Shown: positions 46,366-57,319, counted from the stretch's first letter. The stretch: DNA of 64,000 bases from CAVVZJ01 sp963752755 (GCA_963752755.1 CAVVZJ010000010.1:124001-188000); one strand, 5' to 3'. Notes: generated from the sequence alone by a model not told the origin. Numbers and translations: made by a program.

Positions 46366-48020
46366 TCACGGCATGATGCGACGGCCGACCGCCGTGTTCA
46401 CCGCCAGCATGCTCCGCCGGTGCCGGACCAGTAGCCGACGGTAGTGCTGGATCGACGAGCTGTGCTGGCCCAGCGAGCTCAGATACTCCGATTCGCTGAT
46501 CTCTCCCGCCCGGTACTTCCGCTCGACCCGATCGCGCTTGCGGAGGACCAGCGGCAGGATCTCGCGTTCGAGCTGCCGGAGGTCGTGCAGTGTGCCGAAA
46601 TACTCCTGAGCCGCGACCTGCACCTCGGTCACGATCTGCCGCTCCAGGCCCGTCAGCTCGACCTGCGTCCGGCTGATGTTCACCTCGCTGCGACGGATAT
46701 TGCCCTGATTGCGGTCGAGCACCGGGAGCGACAGGAAGACACCCGCGCCCCATGTCCGCACGTCGTGCTCACCGGGCGCGCGGTTGTCGGTGTAGCCAAA
46801 GGGGGTGTAGAGGGCGTAGGCGCTCGGAAACCGCTCGGCCCGGGCCCGTGCATGCTCCTTGAACGCGTGGCGGATCCCGAGCCGGTGCGCGATCAGGTCG
46901 GGCCGATGCTCCATGGCGACCGCAAGCAGCGTCTCGGCCGGCGGCGCGGTCGGGGCCTCGTCTTGGAGCGTGCCACGGACCCTCAGGTTCCCCGCCACCT
47001 CGACCGGCCACGACAGCATCTCCACCAGCTCCTGGCGGGTCCGCAGGTAGCGCTTGTGCTCGTCCTCATGCCGCAAGGCGGTGGTCTGTCGCTCGATGTA
47101 CAGGTCCTCGATTGTCTCCTCGCCCGCGCCGGTCCGACGCGCCTCGGCGAGCAGACGGTCCAGTCGTGACAGGGCGGCCTCGGCCGTACGGACGGCATCG
47201 CGGGCATCGAGCACATCGATGAAGATCGTGCCCAGGTTGTCGATCTCCAGCCGGACGGCGTTCTGATACTGCGCCAGCCGCACAGATCGGGCCGCCTCGG
47301 CAGCCTCGATCTTGGCCTGACGCTTGCCCGAGTAGTCGATGGGATAGACGATGCTGACGCCGTAGTCCACCGAACCGGGCCGGTTCCGGCCGTACGAGCC
47401 GTAAGGGATGCCCGCCGAGTCGTAAAAGATCAACGGGTTCTTCCGCAAGCCCGCGGAGATGATCTCCGCCTCGGCCATCGAGATCTCGTGGGCTTTCGTC
47501 GCAATTCCAGGTTGGCCGTGACAAGCCTCTGGATCGCCTGGTCGAGCGTCAGTCCGCCGGGCGGTCCGGTGTCCTCGCTGGTAATCTCGAACGTGCCGTA
47601 GCTGGCCGACTCGCTCGGCGAGACGAGCGTCGGCGCCACGATCGCCGGCTCCCGAGACTGCGAGCCTCGATCCCGCTCCGAGCGGACCGAACTTGGCCCA
47701 TCCCCCTGCCGCTCCCGACGGATCAGGCGGAAGGAATTCGTCGCAGCCCCTCGACGGAGGAACTCCCGATGCGTCCGGCTCGGCTCCTCCAGCACTGACA
47801 GGGGCGTCCGGATCGGCAAGGCTCCGAACAACGACGACGGTTCCCCGGGTGTCCTCGGCAGCGCACTCTCGCGGTCGTCGTCCTCCTTCGACTTCTCCTC
47901 CGACGCCGCGATGATGATGTCATCGGCCAGCGAGAGCTGCGCCCGCGTCCGACTCGCTCCGGCCGCGAGGATCAGCGCGAGCACCAGCGGACCGACGCCC
48001 GGTCGGGGCTTGCGGATCAC
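46366..48020 (-). CDS. TolC-family outer membrane efflux protein, one frameshift
   Basis: About 551 residues. It forms the outer-membrane/periplasmic tunnel for efflux or type I secretion. The start is GTG 48020 with GGAGG upstream, giving a signal peptide (PLVLALILAAGASRTRAQ). Residues about 30-150 are a polar, low-conservation region. The repeat region starts at GGLTLDQAIQRLVTANLELR, the classical first-helix motif. The frame changes near 47495 and continues AEAEIISAGLRKNPLIFYDS, VDYGVSIVYPIDYSGKRQAK and a second repeat (ETLLAVAMEHRPDLIAHRLG). The end is a coiled coil and a short tail. It is a single gene without an adjacent inner-membrane or adaptor partner, so substrate and pump are unknown. 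Its relationship to CzcC/CusC-like proteins is plausible but not shown. Confidence 0.87.
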
Positions 48021-48231
48021 GTCGTGGCCTCCTGCCTGCGCCGTCGCGAGCGTCCCGAGTCTGCACGACCCGCTCCCTCCCGGACGGTCCTCCCATCGCG
48101 TGCGGGCCGTGTTCCGTGACGGCCCCAGGGCTCGCGCCGCCTGGCGCCCGCGTCCCCGACTTCTCCGATTATCGGTGCAACCGCCACCCCTACTTTCATC
48201 CAACCAGCGCTCGGAACGCAAGCGGACCGAC

Positions 48232-49413
48232 TCAGAGCCGTCCCAGCGCCCCCTCGATCTCTGCCCACAGGTCTTCCGGATCCTCCAGGCCGACCGACAG
48301 CCTCACCATCCCCGCCGTAATCCCCTGACGCGCCCACTGCTCCGCCGATTGCCCCCGGTGGCTCGTCGTCGCCGGATGGCTCAAGGTCGTGGCCACGTCT
48401 CCCAGGCTCGGCGCGAACGGGATCGAATCGCGCAATTCTTGGATCAACGTATCGGCCTCCGCGCGACCGCCGAGGTCGAGCGTCGCAATCGTGCCGAACC
48501 CGCCCTGGAGGCTCGTCCCGGCTCGCTCATGATCCGGGTGCGACGCCAGGCCCGGATAATGCACCGCCCGCACCTTCGGATGCGCCTCCAGCTTCGCCGC
48601 AAGGACAATCGCACTGGCACACGCTTGACGCGAGCGGACCGCCAGGGTGGCGATCCCGCGCAACGCCAGCCAGCACTCGAACGGGTTGCCCGTCAACCCG
48701 AATGTCGATCCGACCGCCCCCGCTCTCCCGATCAGTTCGCTTGACCCGGCGAGCAACCCCAGCGTCAGGTCGCTATGCCCGCCGATCAGCTTCGTCCCCG
48801 AGTGCGTGACCAGATCCGCCCCCAGACCGATCGGCTGGCAGAGCAGGGGGGCGAAGGTATGATCGATCGCCAGCAAGGCTCCCGCCTCCCTCGCGACCTC
48901 CGCCAGTCCCCCGATGTCCGCCAGCCTGACCAGCGGGTTCGACAGCGTCTCCGCGAAGACCACCCGGGTCCTCGGCGTCAACGCCGCGCGAAGCGTCTCC
49001 GGCCTCGTTGCATCAAAAAGTGCATGCTCAATTCCGAACCGTCCCAATTCCCGGACCAACCGCCCCGTCCTGCCATAGACCCCTTCCGAGAGCGCGACCT
49101 GCTCGCCGCTTTCCAGCAAGGTCAGGAAGACCGCCGCCTCCGCCGCCATGCCCGAGGCAAATACCAGGGCCGCCTCCGCACCCTCCAGCGCCGCCACCTT
49201 CGACGCAAGTTCCACCCCGTTCGGGTGCCCGTCCCGGGCGTAGAGGAACCCCGGCTCGCGACCTTCGTACAAGGCGTCGATCTGTTCCAATCCGTCCACC
49301 CGGTACACCACACTCAGTTGCAACGGCGGCACCAGCGGCCCCGTCACCATCGCCGGCTCCGCCGCCGGCCTCGCACACGTCGTCTCCGGCCGAGGATGCG
49401 ATGAATCCGCCAT
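48232..49413 (-). CDS. Cys/Met metabolism PLP-dependent enzyme (cystathionine gamma-synthase/lyase type)
   Basis: A 393-residue fold-type I enzyme that acts on cystathionine, homoserine esters or methionine. PLP-binding motifs are clear: VYRVDGLEQIDALYEGREPG, FASGMAAEAAVFLTLLESGE, VFAETLSNPLVRLADIGGLA, LAIDHTFAPLLCQPIGLGAD, and the Schiff-base lysine in LVTHSGTKLIGGHSDLTLG. The C-terminal domain ends with GMVRLSVGLEDPEDLWAEIE. The exact reaction (gamma-synthase, gamma-lyase or methionine gamma-lyase) cannot be settled from motifs. It starts at ATG 49413, 60 bases after the stop of the Ca-type P-ATPase on the same strand, and the reading frame of the ATPase runs on through this gene because of an indel. 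Confidence 0.9.
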   Translation of the reverse strand: MADSSHPRPETTCARPAAEPAMVTGPLVPPLQLSVVYRVDGLEQIDALYEGREPGFLYARDGHPNGVELASKVAALEGAEAALVFASGMAAEAAVFLTLLESGEQVALSEGVYGRTGRLVRELGRFGIEHALFDATRPETLRAALTPRTRVVFAETLSNPLVRLADIGGLAEVAREAGALLAIDHTFAPLLCQPIGLGADLVTHSGTKLIGGHSDLTLGLLAGSSELIGRAGAVGSTFGLTGNPFECWLALRGIATLAVRSRQACASAIVLAAKLEAHPKVRAVHYPGLASHPDHERAGTSLQGGFGTIATLDLGGRAEADTLIQELRDSIPFAPSLGDVATTLSHPATTSHRGQSAEQWARQGITAGMVRLSVGLEDPEDLWAEIEGALGRL

Positions 49414-49472
49414 GTCGCAACCACTCCTCCGTTTTCCGACCGGCCACTTTGTCAACGACCATCGCCCATCGG

Positions 49473-52266
49473 TCATCGACCTTCCTCGCTTCGATCCGCT
49501 CCCTCCCCCCGTCCAACACCCGCCGTCCGTTGTCCCCATTTCGCCAGCTCGACAATCGGAATCGGCGCCAACGCACAAAGACTGACCAGCACGAAATCCC
49601 CCAGGCTCGGCGGTGCCGTCTGCAGAACTCGCCGCAGCGGCGGCACGAAGACTGCCGCTGACTGGAGCAGGAAGCAGACCCCGACCGCCCCCCAGAGCCA
49701 CGGGTTGCGGAACAACTGAGCGTCGAAGATCGTCCGCGCCTGCGACCGGGTATTGAATGCGTGCCAGACCTGCGACAGCGCCAGCGTCATGAACGCCATC
49801 GTCCGCGCGTGGACCAGGCCCTGCGCCCTCCGACCCGTACCACCGCAGCCCCACGAGAAAGACCAGCAGCGTCAACACCGCAATCATCAATCCTTGCCAC
49901 GCAATCAGGCCCAGAAACCGTGGCCGAAGCAACCGCTCGTCCGGGTCACGCGGCGGCCTCCTCATGATCCCCGGCGCCGACGGCTCCAGCGCTAACGCCA
50001 ACGCTGGAAAAACATCCGTAATCATGTTCAACCACAAGATCTGCAACGGCAAGAGCGGCAACGGCAAACCCGTCACGATCGCCGTGAAGACCGTGATCAC
50101 CTCCGCGAAGTTGCACGAAAAGAGGTAATGTATGAATTTTATAATGTTCGCATAAATAATTCTTCCCTGCTCGACGGCCCGCACGATTGAGGCGAAGTTG
50201 TCGTCCGTGACGATCATGTCGGCCGTCTCCTTGGCCACTTCCGTCCCCTTGATGCCCATGGCGACGCCGATATCCGCCTTCTTCAAGGCCGGGGCGTCAT
50301 TCACGCCGTCGCCGGTCATCGCCACGACCTCGCCCCGGCGCTGCAGCGCCTCGACGATCCGCAGCTTGTGCTCGGGCGAGACCCGCGCGAAGACGGCCGC
50401 GTCCTCGGCGACCCGGCCCCACCCTTCGTCATCGAGACCATCCAGCTCGCGGGCATGGACCGTCTTCATCGCCCGACCCTTCGGGTCGCGGTCCAGACCG
50501 AGTTGACGGGCGATCTCCGCCGCGGTGCCCACCTGATCGCCCGTGATCATGATCGATCGGATGCCCGCCCCGCGACAGGTCGCGATTGCCTCGCGTGCCT
50601 CCTCGCGCAGCGGGTCGATCATGCCGACCAGGCCGACGTAAGTCAGGTCACGCTCCAGGTCGGCTTCATCGAACGCCTCCGGCAGCTGGCGTTCGGCCAG
50701 GGCGAGCACGCGAAGCGCCTGGTCCGCGAGTTGTCGGTTGAACTCCAGCTGCTCCTCGCGACCGGCCTCATCCAGCGGCTCAACGCGCCCATCCGCGAGC
50801 TTCGCGTTGCAGAGCTTCAGCACCGCCCCCGGCGACCCCTTCACCAACGCCACCTGCCGCCCCTCGGGCGTCCGGTGGACCGTGACCATCCGCATCCTTT
50901 CACTCTCGAAAGGGATTTCATGGACCCGCTCGAACTCCCGACGGAGCCGCTTCAGGTCGATCCCCGCCTTCTCCGCCGCCACGATCAGGGCCGCCTCCGT
51001 CGGGTCGCCGATCGCAGCGTCTCCCTCCTCCGCTCGCTCCATCCGGGCATCATTGCACAATGCCCCGATCCGCAAGGCCCGGCTCAACAGTGCATCCGAT
51101 TGCGGGTCGATCCTCCGGCCGTCCTCGCGAAACTCCCCGCTCGGCTCGTAGCCGACCCCGCCGACCTCCAGGCGCCTCGACCCGAGCACATAGGTTGTGA
51201 CCGTCATCTCGTTGCGCGTCAAGGTGCCGGTCTTGTCCGTGCAGATGACCGTCGTCGAGCCGAGCGTCTCGACCGCCGGCAACCGCCGGACCAGCGCCCG
51301 CATCCGCGCCATGCGCTGCATCCCCAGGGCAAGCGTCATCGTCGCGACCGCCGGCAGACCCTCGGGCACCGCCGCGATCGCCAGCGAGATCCCGACCTCC
51401 AGCATCCGCAGCGGGGCGATCCCCCGCAGCAGGCCCGCCACCACGATCACCGCGCAGAGTCCCAGCACGAGGTAAACCAGCGTGCGACCAAGCTGCTCGA
51501 GCTTGATCTCGAGCGGCGTTTCCTGCTTGCCGGCCTCCTCGATCAACGTGCCGATCCGGCCCATCTCCGTGCGGTGGCCGGTCGCCGTGACGAGCAGGCG
51601 ACCGCGGCCGTCGGTGACGACCGTGCCCATGTACGCCACGTCGAGCCGGTCTCCCAGCGGCGTGCCCGCGTCGCCCACCGGCGCCACCTGCTTCGACACG
51701 GCATGCGACTCGCCGGTCAAGGCCGCCTCGTCGATTTGCAGCCGCAACGCCTCCAGGACCCGACCGTCGGCCGGCACTCGCTGACCGGCGGCGAGCAGGA
51801 CGACATCGCCCGGCACCAGTTCGGCCGCCGGAATCTGACGCTCCCGACCTCCCCGGATCACCTCCGCCTCCGGCACCACCTGCCTCCGCAGCGCCGCCAG
51901 GGCCTGGTCCGCCCGCCACTCCGTTGCGAATCCGATCAGGGAATTCAAGGCGATCACGATCACGATCGCTCCCGCCTCCAGCCACTCGTTCATCGCCAAT
52001 GCGATCAAGGCTGCGGCCACCAGCAAGCCAACCACCAGGCTCCGGAACTGGGCCAGCAGGATCGACCACGCTGACCGCCCCTGCGACTCGGCCAGCCGGT
52101 TCGCCCCGAATCGCTCGCGCCTCCGCGACACCTCGTCTTCATCAAGCCCCCGCAACGGGTCGGCCGCGAGCTTCTCCGCGACCTGCGCGACCGTCAACGT
52201 GTGCCAGGCTGGGGCCGCGTCCGTCGTCGCCTCCGGACTTGCAATCGGTGCAGTCGGGTCAGTCAT
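49473..52266 (-). CDS. Calcium-type P-type ATPase (P2A), one frameshift
   Basis: About 931 residues. It pumps cations, most likely Ca2+, out of the cytoplasm at the cost of ATP. Motifs in order: N-terminal cation-ATPase domain (LTVAQVAEKLAADPLRGLDE, RRRERFGANRL), actuator DEAALTGESHAVSK, TM4 AIAAVPEGLPAVATMTLALG, phosphorylation loop TTVICTDKTGTLTRNEMTV, the nucleotide-binding domain, hinge AMTGDGVNDAPALKKADIGV and TM6 ILWLNMITDVFPALALALEP. The frame changes near 49820, where RWYGSEGAG continues as TMAFMTLALSQVWHAFNTRS. The final helices are LWGAVGVCFLLQSAAVFVP and FVLVSLCALAPIPIVELAKW. VPEGLP and the NxxTDxxPA pattern fit SERCA/PMR1-like pumps (compare mycobacterial CtpF). It is followed by the Cys/Met enzyme and preceded by the CaCA antiporter on the same strand. 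Confidence 0.92.
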
Positions 52267-52327
52267 CCGTGTCGCTCCCGGATCGATTGGGCGGAAGGAT
52301 TCTTGGTGGCCGCTTCCTCGGCTCCGG

Positions 52328-53332
52328 TCACTTCATCAGGTACACCATCACCAGCGACGCCACCACCAGCCCGATGATCAGCACCCCGTCAGGCTCGATC
52401 AAACGGACTCGCCGCTCCGCCTGGTAGAGCTGGCCCATCACCACGACCGCCGTCACCACGATCGTCGCCAGCGCCGTCACCACATGCGCCGCCGAGATCG
52501 CCGCAAAGAGCGAGCCGGGATAGGCCAGGTCGATCGGAACCAGCAGCACCATGTTGAACACGTTGCTCCCGAAGACATTCCCCAATGCCAGGTCTGGCGC
52601 CCCCATCCGCAACGCCGTCAGCGACGCGACCAGCTCCGGTAGCGAGGTCGCCAGTGCCACCAGCGTCGTGCCCACGAACGTGCCACCCAGCCCCGTCTGC
52701 TCGGCCAGCACGCCCGCCGCACTGGCCAGGTACGGTGCCGCCAAAACAATCGCCCCCGCGCTCAATCCGAACCCGCCGATCGCGAACCTCAAGGAAGGCA
52801 CCCGGCCTCCCGTTTCCTCCGACGTCACCACCAGCCCCCCGACGTGCGGCGGCAGCCCGAGCCGCTGGTCGAGATAAACCAGCCGGACGCCGTAGCCGTA
52901 CCCCAGCACGATCGCCAGGCTTCCGACACCGACCCCGAACAGGTCGGCCCCCGACCGCGTCGTAATCGCCAGGGCCGCCAGGGCCATCAAGGCCACGCTC
53001 AAGGTTGCCGGCAAGGCGTGCGCCACCGAGACCCGGGACAGGACCCGTCCCCGCGACGACGGCATCAGATCGAGCAATCCCAGGATCAGAAGGTTCATCA
53101 GGCTGCTGCCCATCAGGTCGCCGACGGCTAGGTCCGGCGAGCCCATCCGCGCCGCGTTCACATCGACGGACAGCTCCGGCATCGACGTCGCCGACGCCAG
53201 CAGGATGCTGCCCACCAGCAGCCTCCCCAGCCCGGTTCGATCTGCGATCGCGTCCGCGAACCGCGACAGAAGAATCCCCGCCACCACAATCACGGCGGCC
53301 GAGATCGCAAACTGGAGTGCGGCCTGGCTCAT
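52328..53332 (-). CDS. Na+/Ca2+ exchanger-like antiporter (CaCA family)
   Basis: A 334-residue inner-membrane antiporter of the YrbG/CaxA type with about ten helices. The two internal alpha-repeats are both visible: GSILLASATSMPELSVDVNA with GDLMGSSLMNLLIL in the first half, and GTTLVALATSLPELVASLTA with GNVFGSNVFNMVLLV in the second. The Glu in each ATSxPE motif coordinates the ion. The length is normal and the frame intact. It stands 61 bases upstream of the P-type ATPase on the same strand, so two Ca2+ extrusion routes may be expressed together. Ion specificity is inferred from the family. Confidence 0.92.
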   Translation of the reverse strand: MSQAALQFAISAAVIVVAGILLSRFADAIADRTGLGRLLVGSILLASATSMPELSVDVNAARMGSPDLAVGDLMGSSLMNLLILGLLDLMPSSRGRVLSRVSVAHALPATLSVALMALAALAITTRSGADLFGVGVGSLAIVLGYGYGVRLVYLDQRLGLPPHVGGLVVTSEETGGRVPSLRFAIGGFGLSAGAIVLAAPYLASAAGVLAEQTGLGGTFVGTTLVALATSLPELVASLTALRMGAPDLALGNVFGSNVFNMVLLVPIDLAYPGSLFAAISAAHVVTALATIVVTAVVVMGQLYQAERRVRLIEPDGVLIIGLVVASLVMVYLMK

Positions 53333-53411
53333 GGGGGGGTGAGTCCGGTCGTACCAGAAATCTCAAACATCACATCACGAGTATTCAACAAAGAATCCGC
53401 ATCCGGGCTCC

Positions 53412-54377
53412 TCATTCGGTCTTCACCGGCGAGACGAACCCCGGCGGCTTGACCGCCAGCACCGAGCAGCTCACGCGCCGGAGCACCGTCTCCGCGGTAT
53501 TGCCGATCAGCAGGCCCGGCAACCCCGTGCGGACGACCGTACCCATCACGATCAGGTCGGCTTCCAGCTCACGCGACGCATCGGCCAGTACGTCCGACGC
53601 CTCCCCCTTGACGAAGTGAACCCGTGCCGGCTCAACCTCGCCCGGATGTCGGGCCAGCAGATCGTCGAGTGCCCGTTGCTGGGCCTCGCGGATCGCGGCG
53701 ACGTATGACTCGACCTGCTGGCGAGACAGGAGCGTTTCCCCTTGCAACATCTCCTCCCCCGGCGCGTTCCAGGCATGTACGACGTGCAATTCGGCCGACT
53801 CCAGCCGGGTGACCTCGCCGGCCAGCCGGAGGATCGTGTCGTTCAGCGCCACGCGGTCTTCGTGCGCTCTCAGATGCAGCTCGTCCTCCGCGGCATCGGG
53901 CGGAGGTAGCGGGTCCACCGCGGCCAGCACCCGACGCACTGGCCGGCCCTCCTCACGCGGATTGACGATCCAGACCGGGCAAGGCGCATTTCGAAAGATT
54001 TGCATGTCCTCTGATGTGAACAGGCCCCCGGGCTCCGGGCCGGCATCCTTGAGCAGCAAATCCGGTTCATCGCGGATCGAAGCCCGCACGGCTTCGAGCC
54101 AGGGCTTGCCCTCCAGGAAGGCCGTCGCCACGGACAGGCCCTCGTTCCGGAGCCTGGCCGCGGCGTCTTCCAGCTTCGCCCTGGCCCGTTCCGCGATCGC
54201 CTCCGCTGCCGGCATCGCCCCGGGGATCAAACGCGCGTACCAGGGCGACTGCTCCAACGCCACCGCCAATGTCAGTTTCGCCCCGCAGCAAGTCGCCAGC
54301 GCCGAGGCGTGCCCCAGGGCCGGCGAGGAGTCGCCCTCGTGCCGGATCACGACCAGGATGCTCTTGAACGAATCCAT
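53412..54377 (-). CDS. Tandem-domain universal stress protein
   Basis: A 321-residue cytoplasmic protein with two USP domains. Domain 1 (residues about 1-145) starts MDSFKSILVVIRHEGDSSPA and ends FRNAPCPVWIVNP. Domain 2 (about 150-315) starts PVRRVLAAVDPLPPP and ends with VMGTVVRTGLPGLLIGNTAE, TVLRRVSCSVLAVKPPGF. The second domain keeps the ATP-binding GxxxxxxxGxxAExVL pattern (GLPGLLIGNTAETVL); the first does not, as in UspE-like proteins. The long helix between the strands of domain 2 is longer than usual. ATG 54377 was chosen over an upstream ATG at 54470. It stands between the antiporter and a second USP gene on the same strand. Confidence 0.88.
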   Translation of the reverse strand: MDSFKSILVVIRHEGDSSPALGHASALATCCGAKLTLAVALEQSPWYARLIPGAMPAAEAIAERARAKLEDAAARLRNEGLSVATAFLEGKPWLEAVRASIRDEPDLLLKDAGPEPGGLFTSEDMQIFRNAPCPVWIVNPREEGRPVRRVLAAVDPLPPPDAAEDELHLRAHEDRVALNDTILRLAGEVTRLESAELHVVHAWNAPGEEMLQGETLLSRQQVESYVAAIREAQQRALDDLLARHPGEVEPARVHFVKGEASDVLADASRELEADLIVMGTVVRTGLPGLLIGNTAETVLRRVSCSVLAVKPPGFVSPVKTE

Positions 54378-54474
54378 CACGCGTCTCCTCGACCCGCTCA
54401 CTCGATTCAGGGCTTCGTGTCGGCCCGGCCATGACCGCCCGCCGCTGGCCAGACGGACCGTCTCGCTCATCCGC

Positions 54475-55307
54475 TCAGTGAAACAGGAACAGCGGCACCG
54501 GTGACTCCTCCAGGAGCTGCCTCGTTACCGAGCCGAAGACAAACTCGCGGAGCCTCGGCTGCCCGTAGGCGCCCAGCACCAGCAAGCCGGCCCCGAGCCG
54601 TCGGGCCTCCTCCAAAATCACCGCGCCGGCCGGCCGTTCCGTGACCGCCAGGTGCGGCTCGGCGCCGATCGCATGGGCATCGAGGAAGTCGATCGCCGAT
54701 TCGGCCCGACGCTTGAGGATCTCGCGGTGCTCGCCGACCGCCACCACATGCACCGTTCCCATCGCCGCCAGGCCCGTCGCCACGAGGGCGAAGAGCGCCC
54801 GCGATGCCTGGAGGCTGCCGTCATACGCGACCACCACCGCTCCGCCCGCCGCCCGAGACCGCGGCACCGCCACGACCGGCCTCGGACCATGCTTGACGAC
54901 CTCGCTCAGCGTGTCGTCCGGCTCGTCCGGCGAGTCGAACCGGAAATGCGTTTTCTGGCCCAGCACAATCACGTCGAACCGCTGCGACGCCTCCACGATC
55001 TGCTCGACCGGCGGGCCCATCCGGTTCAGGGCCCGGCGGTGACACCCGCCTCACCGCAACGCTTCTGGAACGCGTCGAGCCAGCCCTCGACCTGGGCCCG
55101 CGTCTCCTCCATCCGCGCCTCGTCGCGTGCTTCCTTGAACGCTCCGGCCCCCAGCGGTACCGCCTCCGGGGCCCGGATTCCCGGCTCGTCCACCACCGCG
55201 ATTCCACCCACCAGCGCCTTTGACCGGCCGCCCCACTCCAGCGCCAGATCCAGCGCCGCCGCGGCATCGTCCGAGCCGTCCAGACCGACCAGCAATCGCG
55301 TCAGCAT
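54475..55307 (-). CDS. Second tandem universal stress protein, one frameshift
   Basis: About 277 residues in two segments. The N-terminal USP domain begins MLTRLLVGLDGSDDAAAALD and runs to EETRAQVEGWLDAFQKRCGE. A stop at 55026-55028 is produced by an apparent missing base near 55030, after which the reading continues ALNRMGPPVEQIVEASQRFD, VIVLGQKTHFRF. The second domain follows (VVVAYDGSLQASRALFALVA) and ends GLLVLGAYGQPRLREFVFGS, VTRQLLEESPVPLFLFH, with the ATP-binding glycine pattern. If the break is real, the gene would be two separate proteins. It lies 97 bases upstream of the other USP gene and begins the run toward the Ca2+ transporters. Confidence 0.83.
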
Positions 55308-55697
55308 GCGAGTCTCCTCCCGGATCGCCCGGACGCCCCGGCGCACGCCTCCCTCCACGCCGATCGCCGTCGTGTCGGTTCTCGTCCGCAACCGGACGCG
55401 GCGGTCCATGGCGAGGAGCGCACGTCGCATCTCCGGTCCTCGTTCCGGCCAAAATTGAGAAACAGAGCTGGCCCGACGCTACCCGTCCCTCCCGGGATCG
55501 GCCCGTCGGATCGCCATGAGCCGTCTCGGCCGGATCGATCCGCCCGCCTTGAGCGCGATCGAAGGTGTTGTCGAGGCTAGCAGGCGGAAGGGCGCGATGT
55601 CAAGGATGGGAAAATCCGGTCGTCATATCCACCGACGTGGTATCAAAGGGGCCTCATTGCTGGCCATGACCCGACGTTAAGGATGCCCGTCCGTGGA
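55308..55697. other. Intergenic region upstream of the stress/calcium cluster
   Basis: About 390 bases between the USP start and the PP2C stop, both on the minus strand. It should hold the promoter of the USP-to-ATPase run. No clear hexamers, palindromic operator or small gene were seen. Confidence 0.4.
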
Positions 55698-57020
55698 TCA
55701 TCCTCGGCTATTCTTCATCATTTCCCGGCGATGCTTCCGGCCCGCCTGTCCGAGCAGGGCAACGGCCTCGCAGAGTTGCCGGAAAGCCTCCCGATGCTGC
55801 CCGGCGCCAAAGGCGGCCTCGGCCTTCTTGCGGAACTGGGTCAGCTCGGGCCATTCGATCGACCAGGCTTGCTCGACCGCCGCGGCCTGCGATTGCTTGA
55901 CCGTCTCGTTCAGGCCAGCCAGCAGCTTGTTTTCCAGCGGACACTCCGCCGACTGGTAAATATGCTCCTCCACCGCCGGCTGGGCCTTGCCCCGGAACGA
56001 GCCGAGCAGGCTGGAAAAGAGCGAGCCTCGCGCCTTCGCCTTGTCGTCCGCCTCGCCGTCGTCCTCGACCGAGCCCGGTTCGAGCCACGGACCGATCCGG
56101 ACGACCACCACCGTCACGTTGTCCTGGCCACCGCGAAGGTTCGCCAGGTGCATCAGGTACTGGACCGCGTCCTCCGGGTGGAACTGGCTGGCGATCGCCC
56201 CGATCTCGGGGTCGCTGACCGGACCCGACAGACCGTCCGAGCAGATCACGTAAACATCCCCACGCTCGACCGGCAAGGGGCCTTCGATGTCCACCTCCAC
56301 CGTCGGCTCCGGTCCCAGGCTCCGGGTGATCACGTTCTTCGGGTACGCCTTGGAGACCTGCTCCGGCTTCATGTGCCCCTTCTTGACCAGCTCCCAGACC
56401 AGACTATGATCAAACGTGAGCTGTTCGATCCGGCCGTTGCGGATGCGGTAGGTCCGCGAGTCGCCCACGTGGGCGATCATGGCGCCGTTGGGGCCGAGGA
56501 TCAAGGACGTGCAGGTGGTGCCCATCCGGTGGAAGTCGGGGTTTGCCTGCGCCTTGTTGTAGATCTGGGCGCCAACCTGGAGGTACGCCTTGGTGATCGC
56601 CTCCGACGGCGTGCCGGCCTTGGTCTTCAGATAGCTGTGAGGGATGTTGTCGGCGGCCAGCTTGCTCGCCAGCTCGCCGACGGCGTGCGCCCCCATGCCA
56701 TCGGCCACCATGAAGACGTGGCCGCGGTGCTTCCACATCTCGGCATTGGGGGCGCGGACGACCGCGAAGCTGTCCTGGTTGTTGGCCCGCCGCATGCCGG
56801 TGTCGGTCGCTGCGGCCTCGACGATCGATTCTTCCCAGTTCACGGGACCGCCCTTGGGGTACTGTCCATGTCCGGGGACGCCTGCCCGTACCGGACCCAG
56901 CCCGGGTCCAATCTGCTTCGCGACGGCGCCCCCCACGGGGCCAGGACTCCCCTCGGCTGGGTGCGACCCCGATTCGCCATTATCTGAAGCGACTCGGCGC
57001 GATGTCAAACGGTTGGCCAT
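55698..57020 (-). CDS. PP2C-family Ser/Thr protein phosphatase with C-terminal helical extension
   Basis: A 440-residue metal-dependent phosphatase. Motifs: TDTGMRRANNQDSFAV, HVFMVADGMGAHAVGELASK (metal Asp and Gly-rich loop), MGTTCTSLILGPNGAMIAHV, GDSRTYRIRNGRIEQLTFDH, DVYVICSDGLSGPVSDPEIG (metal Asp) and GGQDNVTVVVVRIG (metal Asp). All metal ligands are present. The catalytic domain ends near residue 330. The last 110 residues are charged and helical (GLNETVKQSQAAAVEQAWSI, AAFGAGQHREAFRQLCEAVA), perhaps a TPR-like partner-binding region. Start choices are ATG 57020 or GTG near 56843 (VNWEESIVEAA), which would remove a 60-residue Gly/Pro-rich leader and may be the real start. Such enzymes usually oppose Hanks-type kinases; none is in the window. 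Confidence 0.9.
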   Translation of the reverse strand: MANRLTSRRVASDNGESGSHPAEGSPGPVGGAVAKQIGPGLGPVRAGVPGHGQYPKGGPVNWEESIVEAAATDTGMRRANNQDSFAVVRAPNAEMWKHRGHVFMVADGMGAHAVGELASKLAADNIPHSYLKTKAGTPSEAITKAYLQVGAQIYNKAQANPDFHRMGTTCTSLILGPNGAMIAHVGDSRTYRIRNGRIEQLTFDHSLVWELVKKGHMKPEQVSKAYPKNVITRSLGPEPTVEVDIEGPLPVERGDVYVICSDGLSGPVSDPEIGAIASQFHPEDAVQYLMHLANLRGGQDNVTVVVVRIGPWLEPGSVEDDGEADDKAKARGSLFSSLLGSFRGKAQPAVEEHIYQSAECPLENKLLAGLNETVKQSQAAAVEQAWSIEWPELTQFRKKAEAAFGAGQHREAFRQLCEAVALLGQAGRKHRREMMKNSRG

Positions 57021-57319
57021 GATCGATTGGACGCATCGGTTTCGGCGGGCCGTTCTCCAGGCGCGGAGGAAGCACCCATTTGTCATCCGAACGGCACACT
57101 ACACGCTACGGCTCCCAACCCGTCTCGTGACACTCGGCTCCCCGCTACCCACCTTCTCACGTGTCGGCCAGAGTCCTCCCTCATCGCCAAAAATTGTCCG
57201 AGATTTCCCTCGACTTTCGCCCGATGTCGCTTATTAATCCTCTCGGGCGCTGCGCCTTCGCGCCCGAGGGGCTCGACGTCCGCGCCCCGAACGCCTCAAC
57301 TCAACGTCGGAGTGGCAAC

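Noticed and set aside
48232..52266. A single 1,344-residue fusion of P-ATPase and Cys/Met PLP enzyme
   Set aside because: The join region is nonsense between the last ATPase helices and the enzyme start. The missing ATPase C terminus is found in another frame (49799-49473), so the fusion is an indel artefact.
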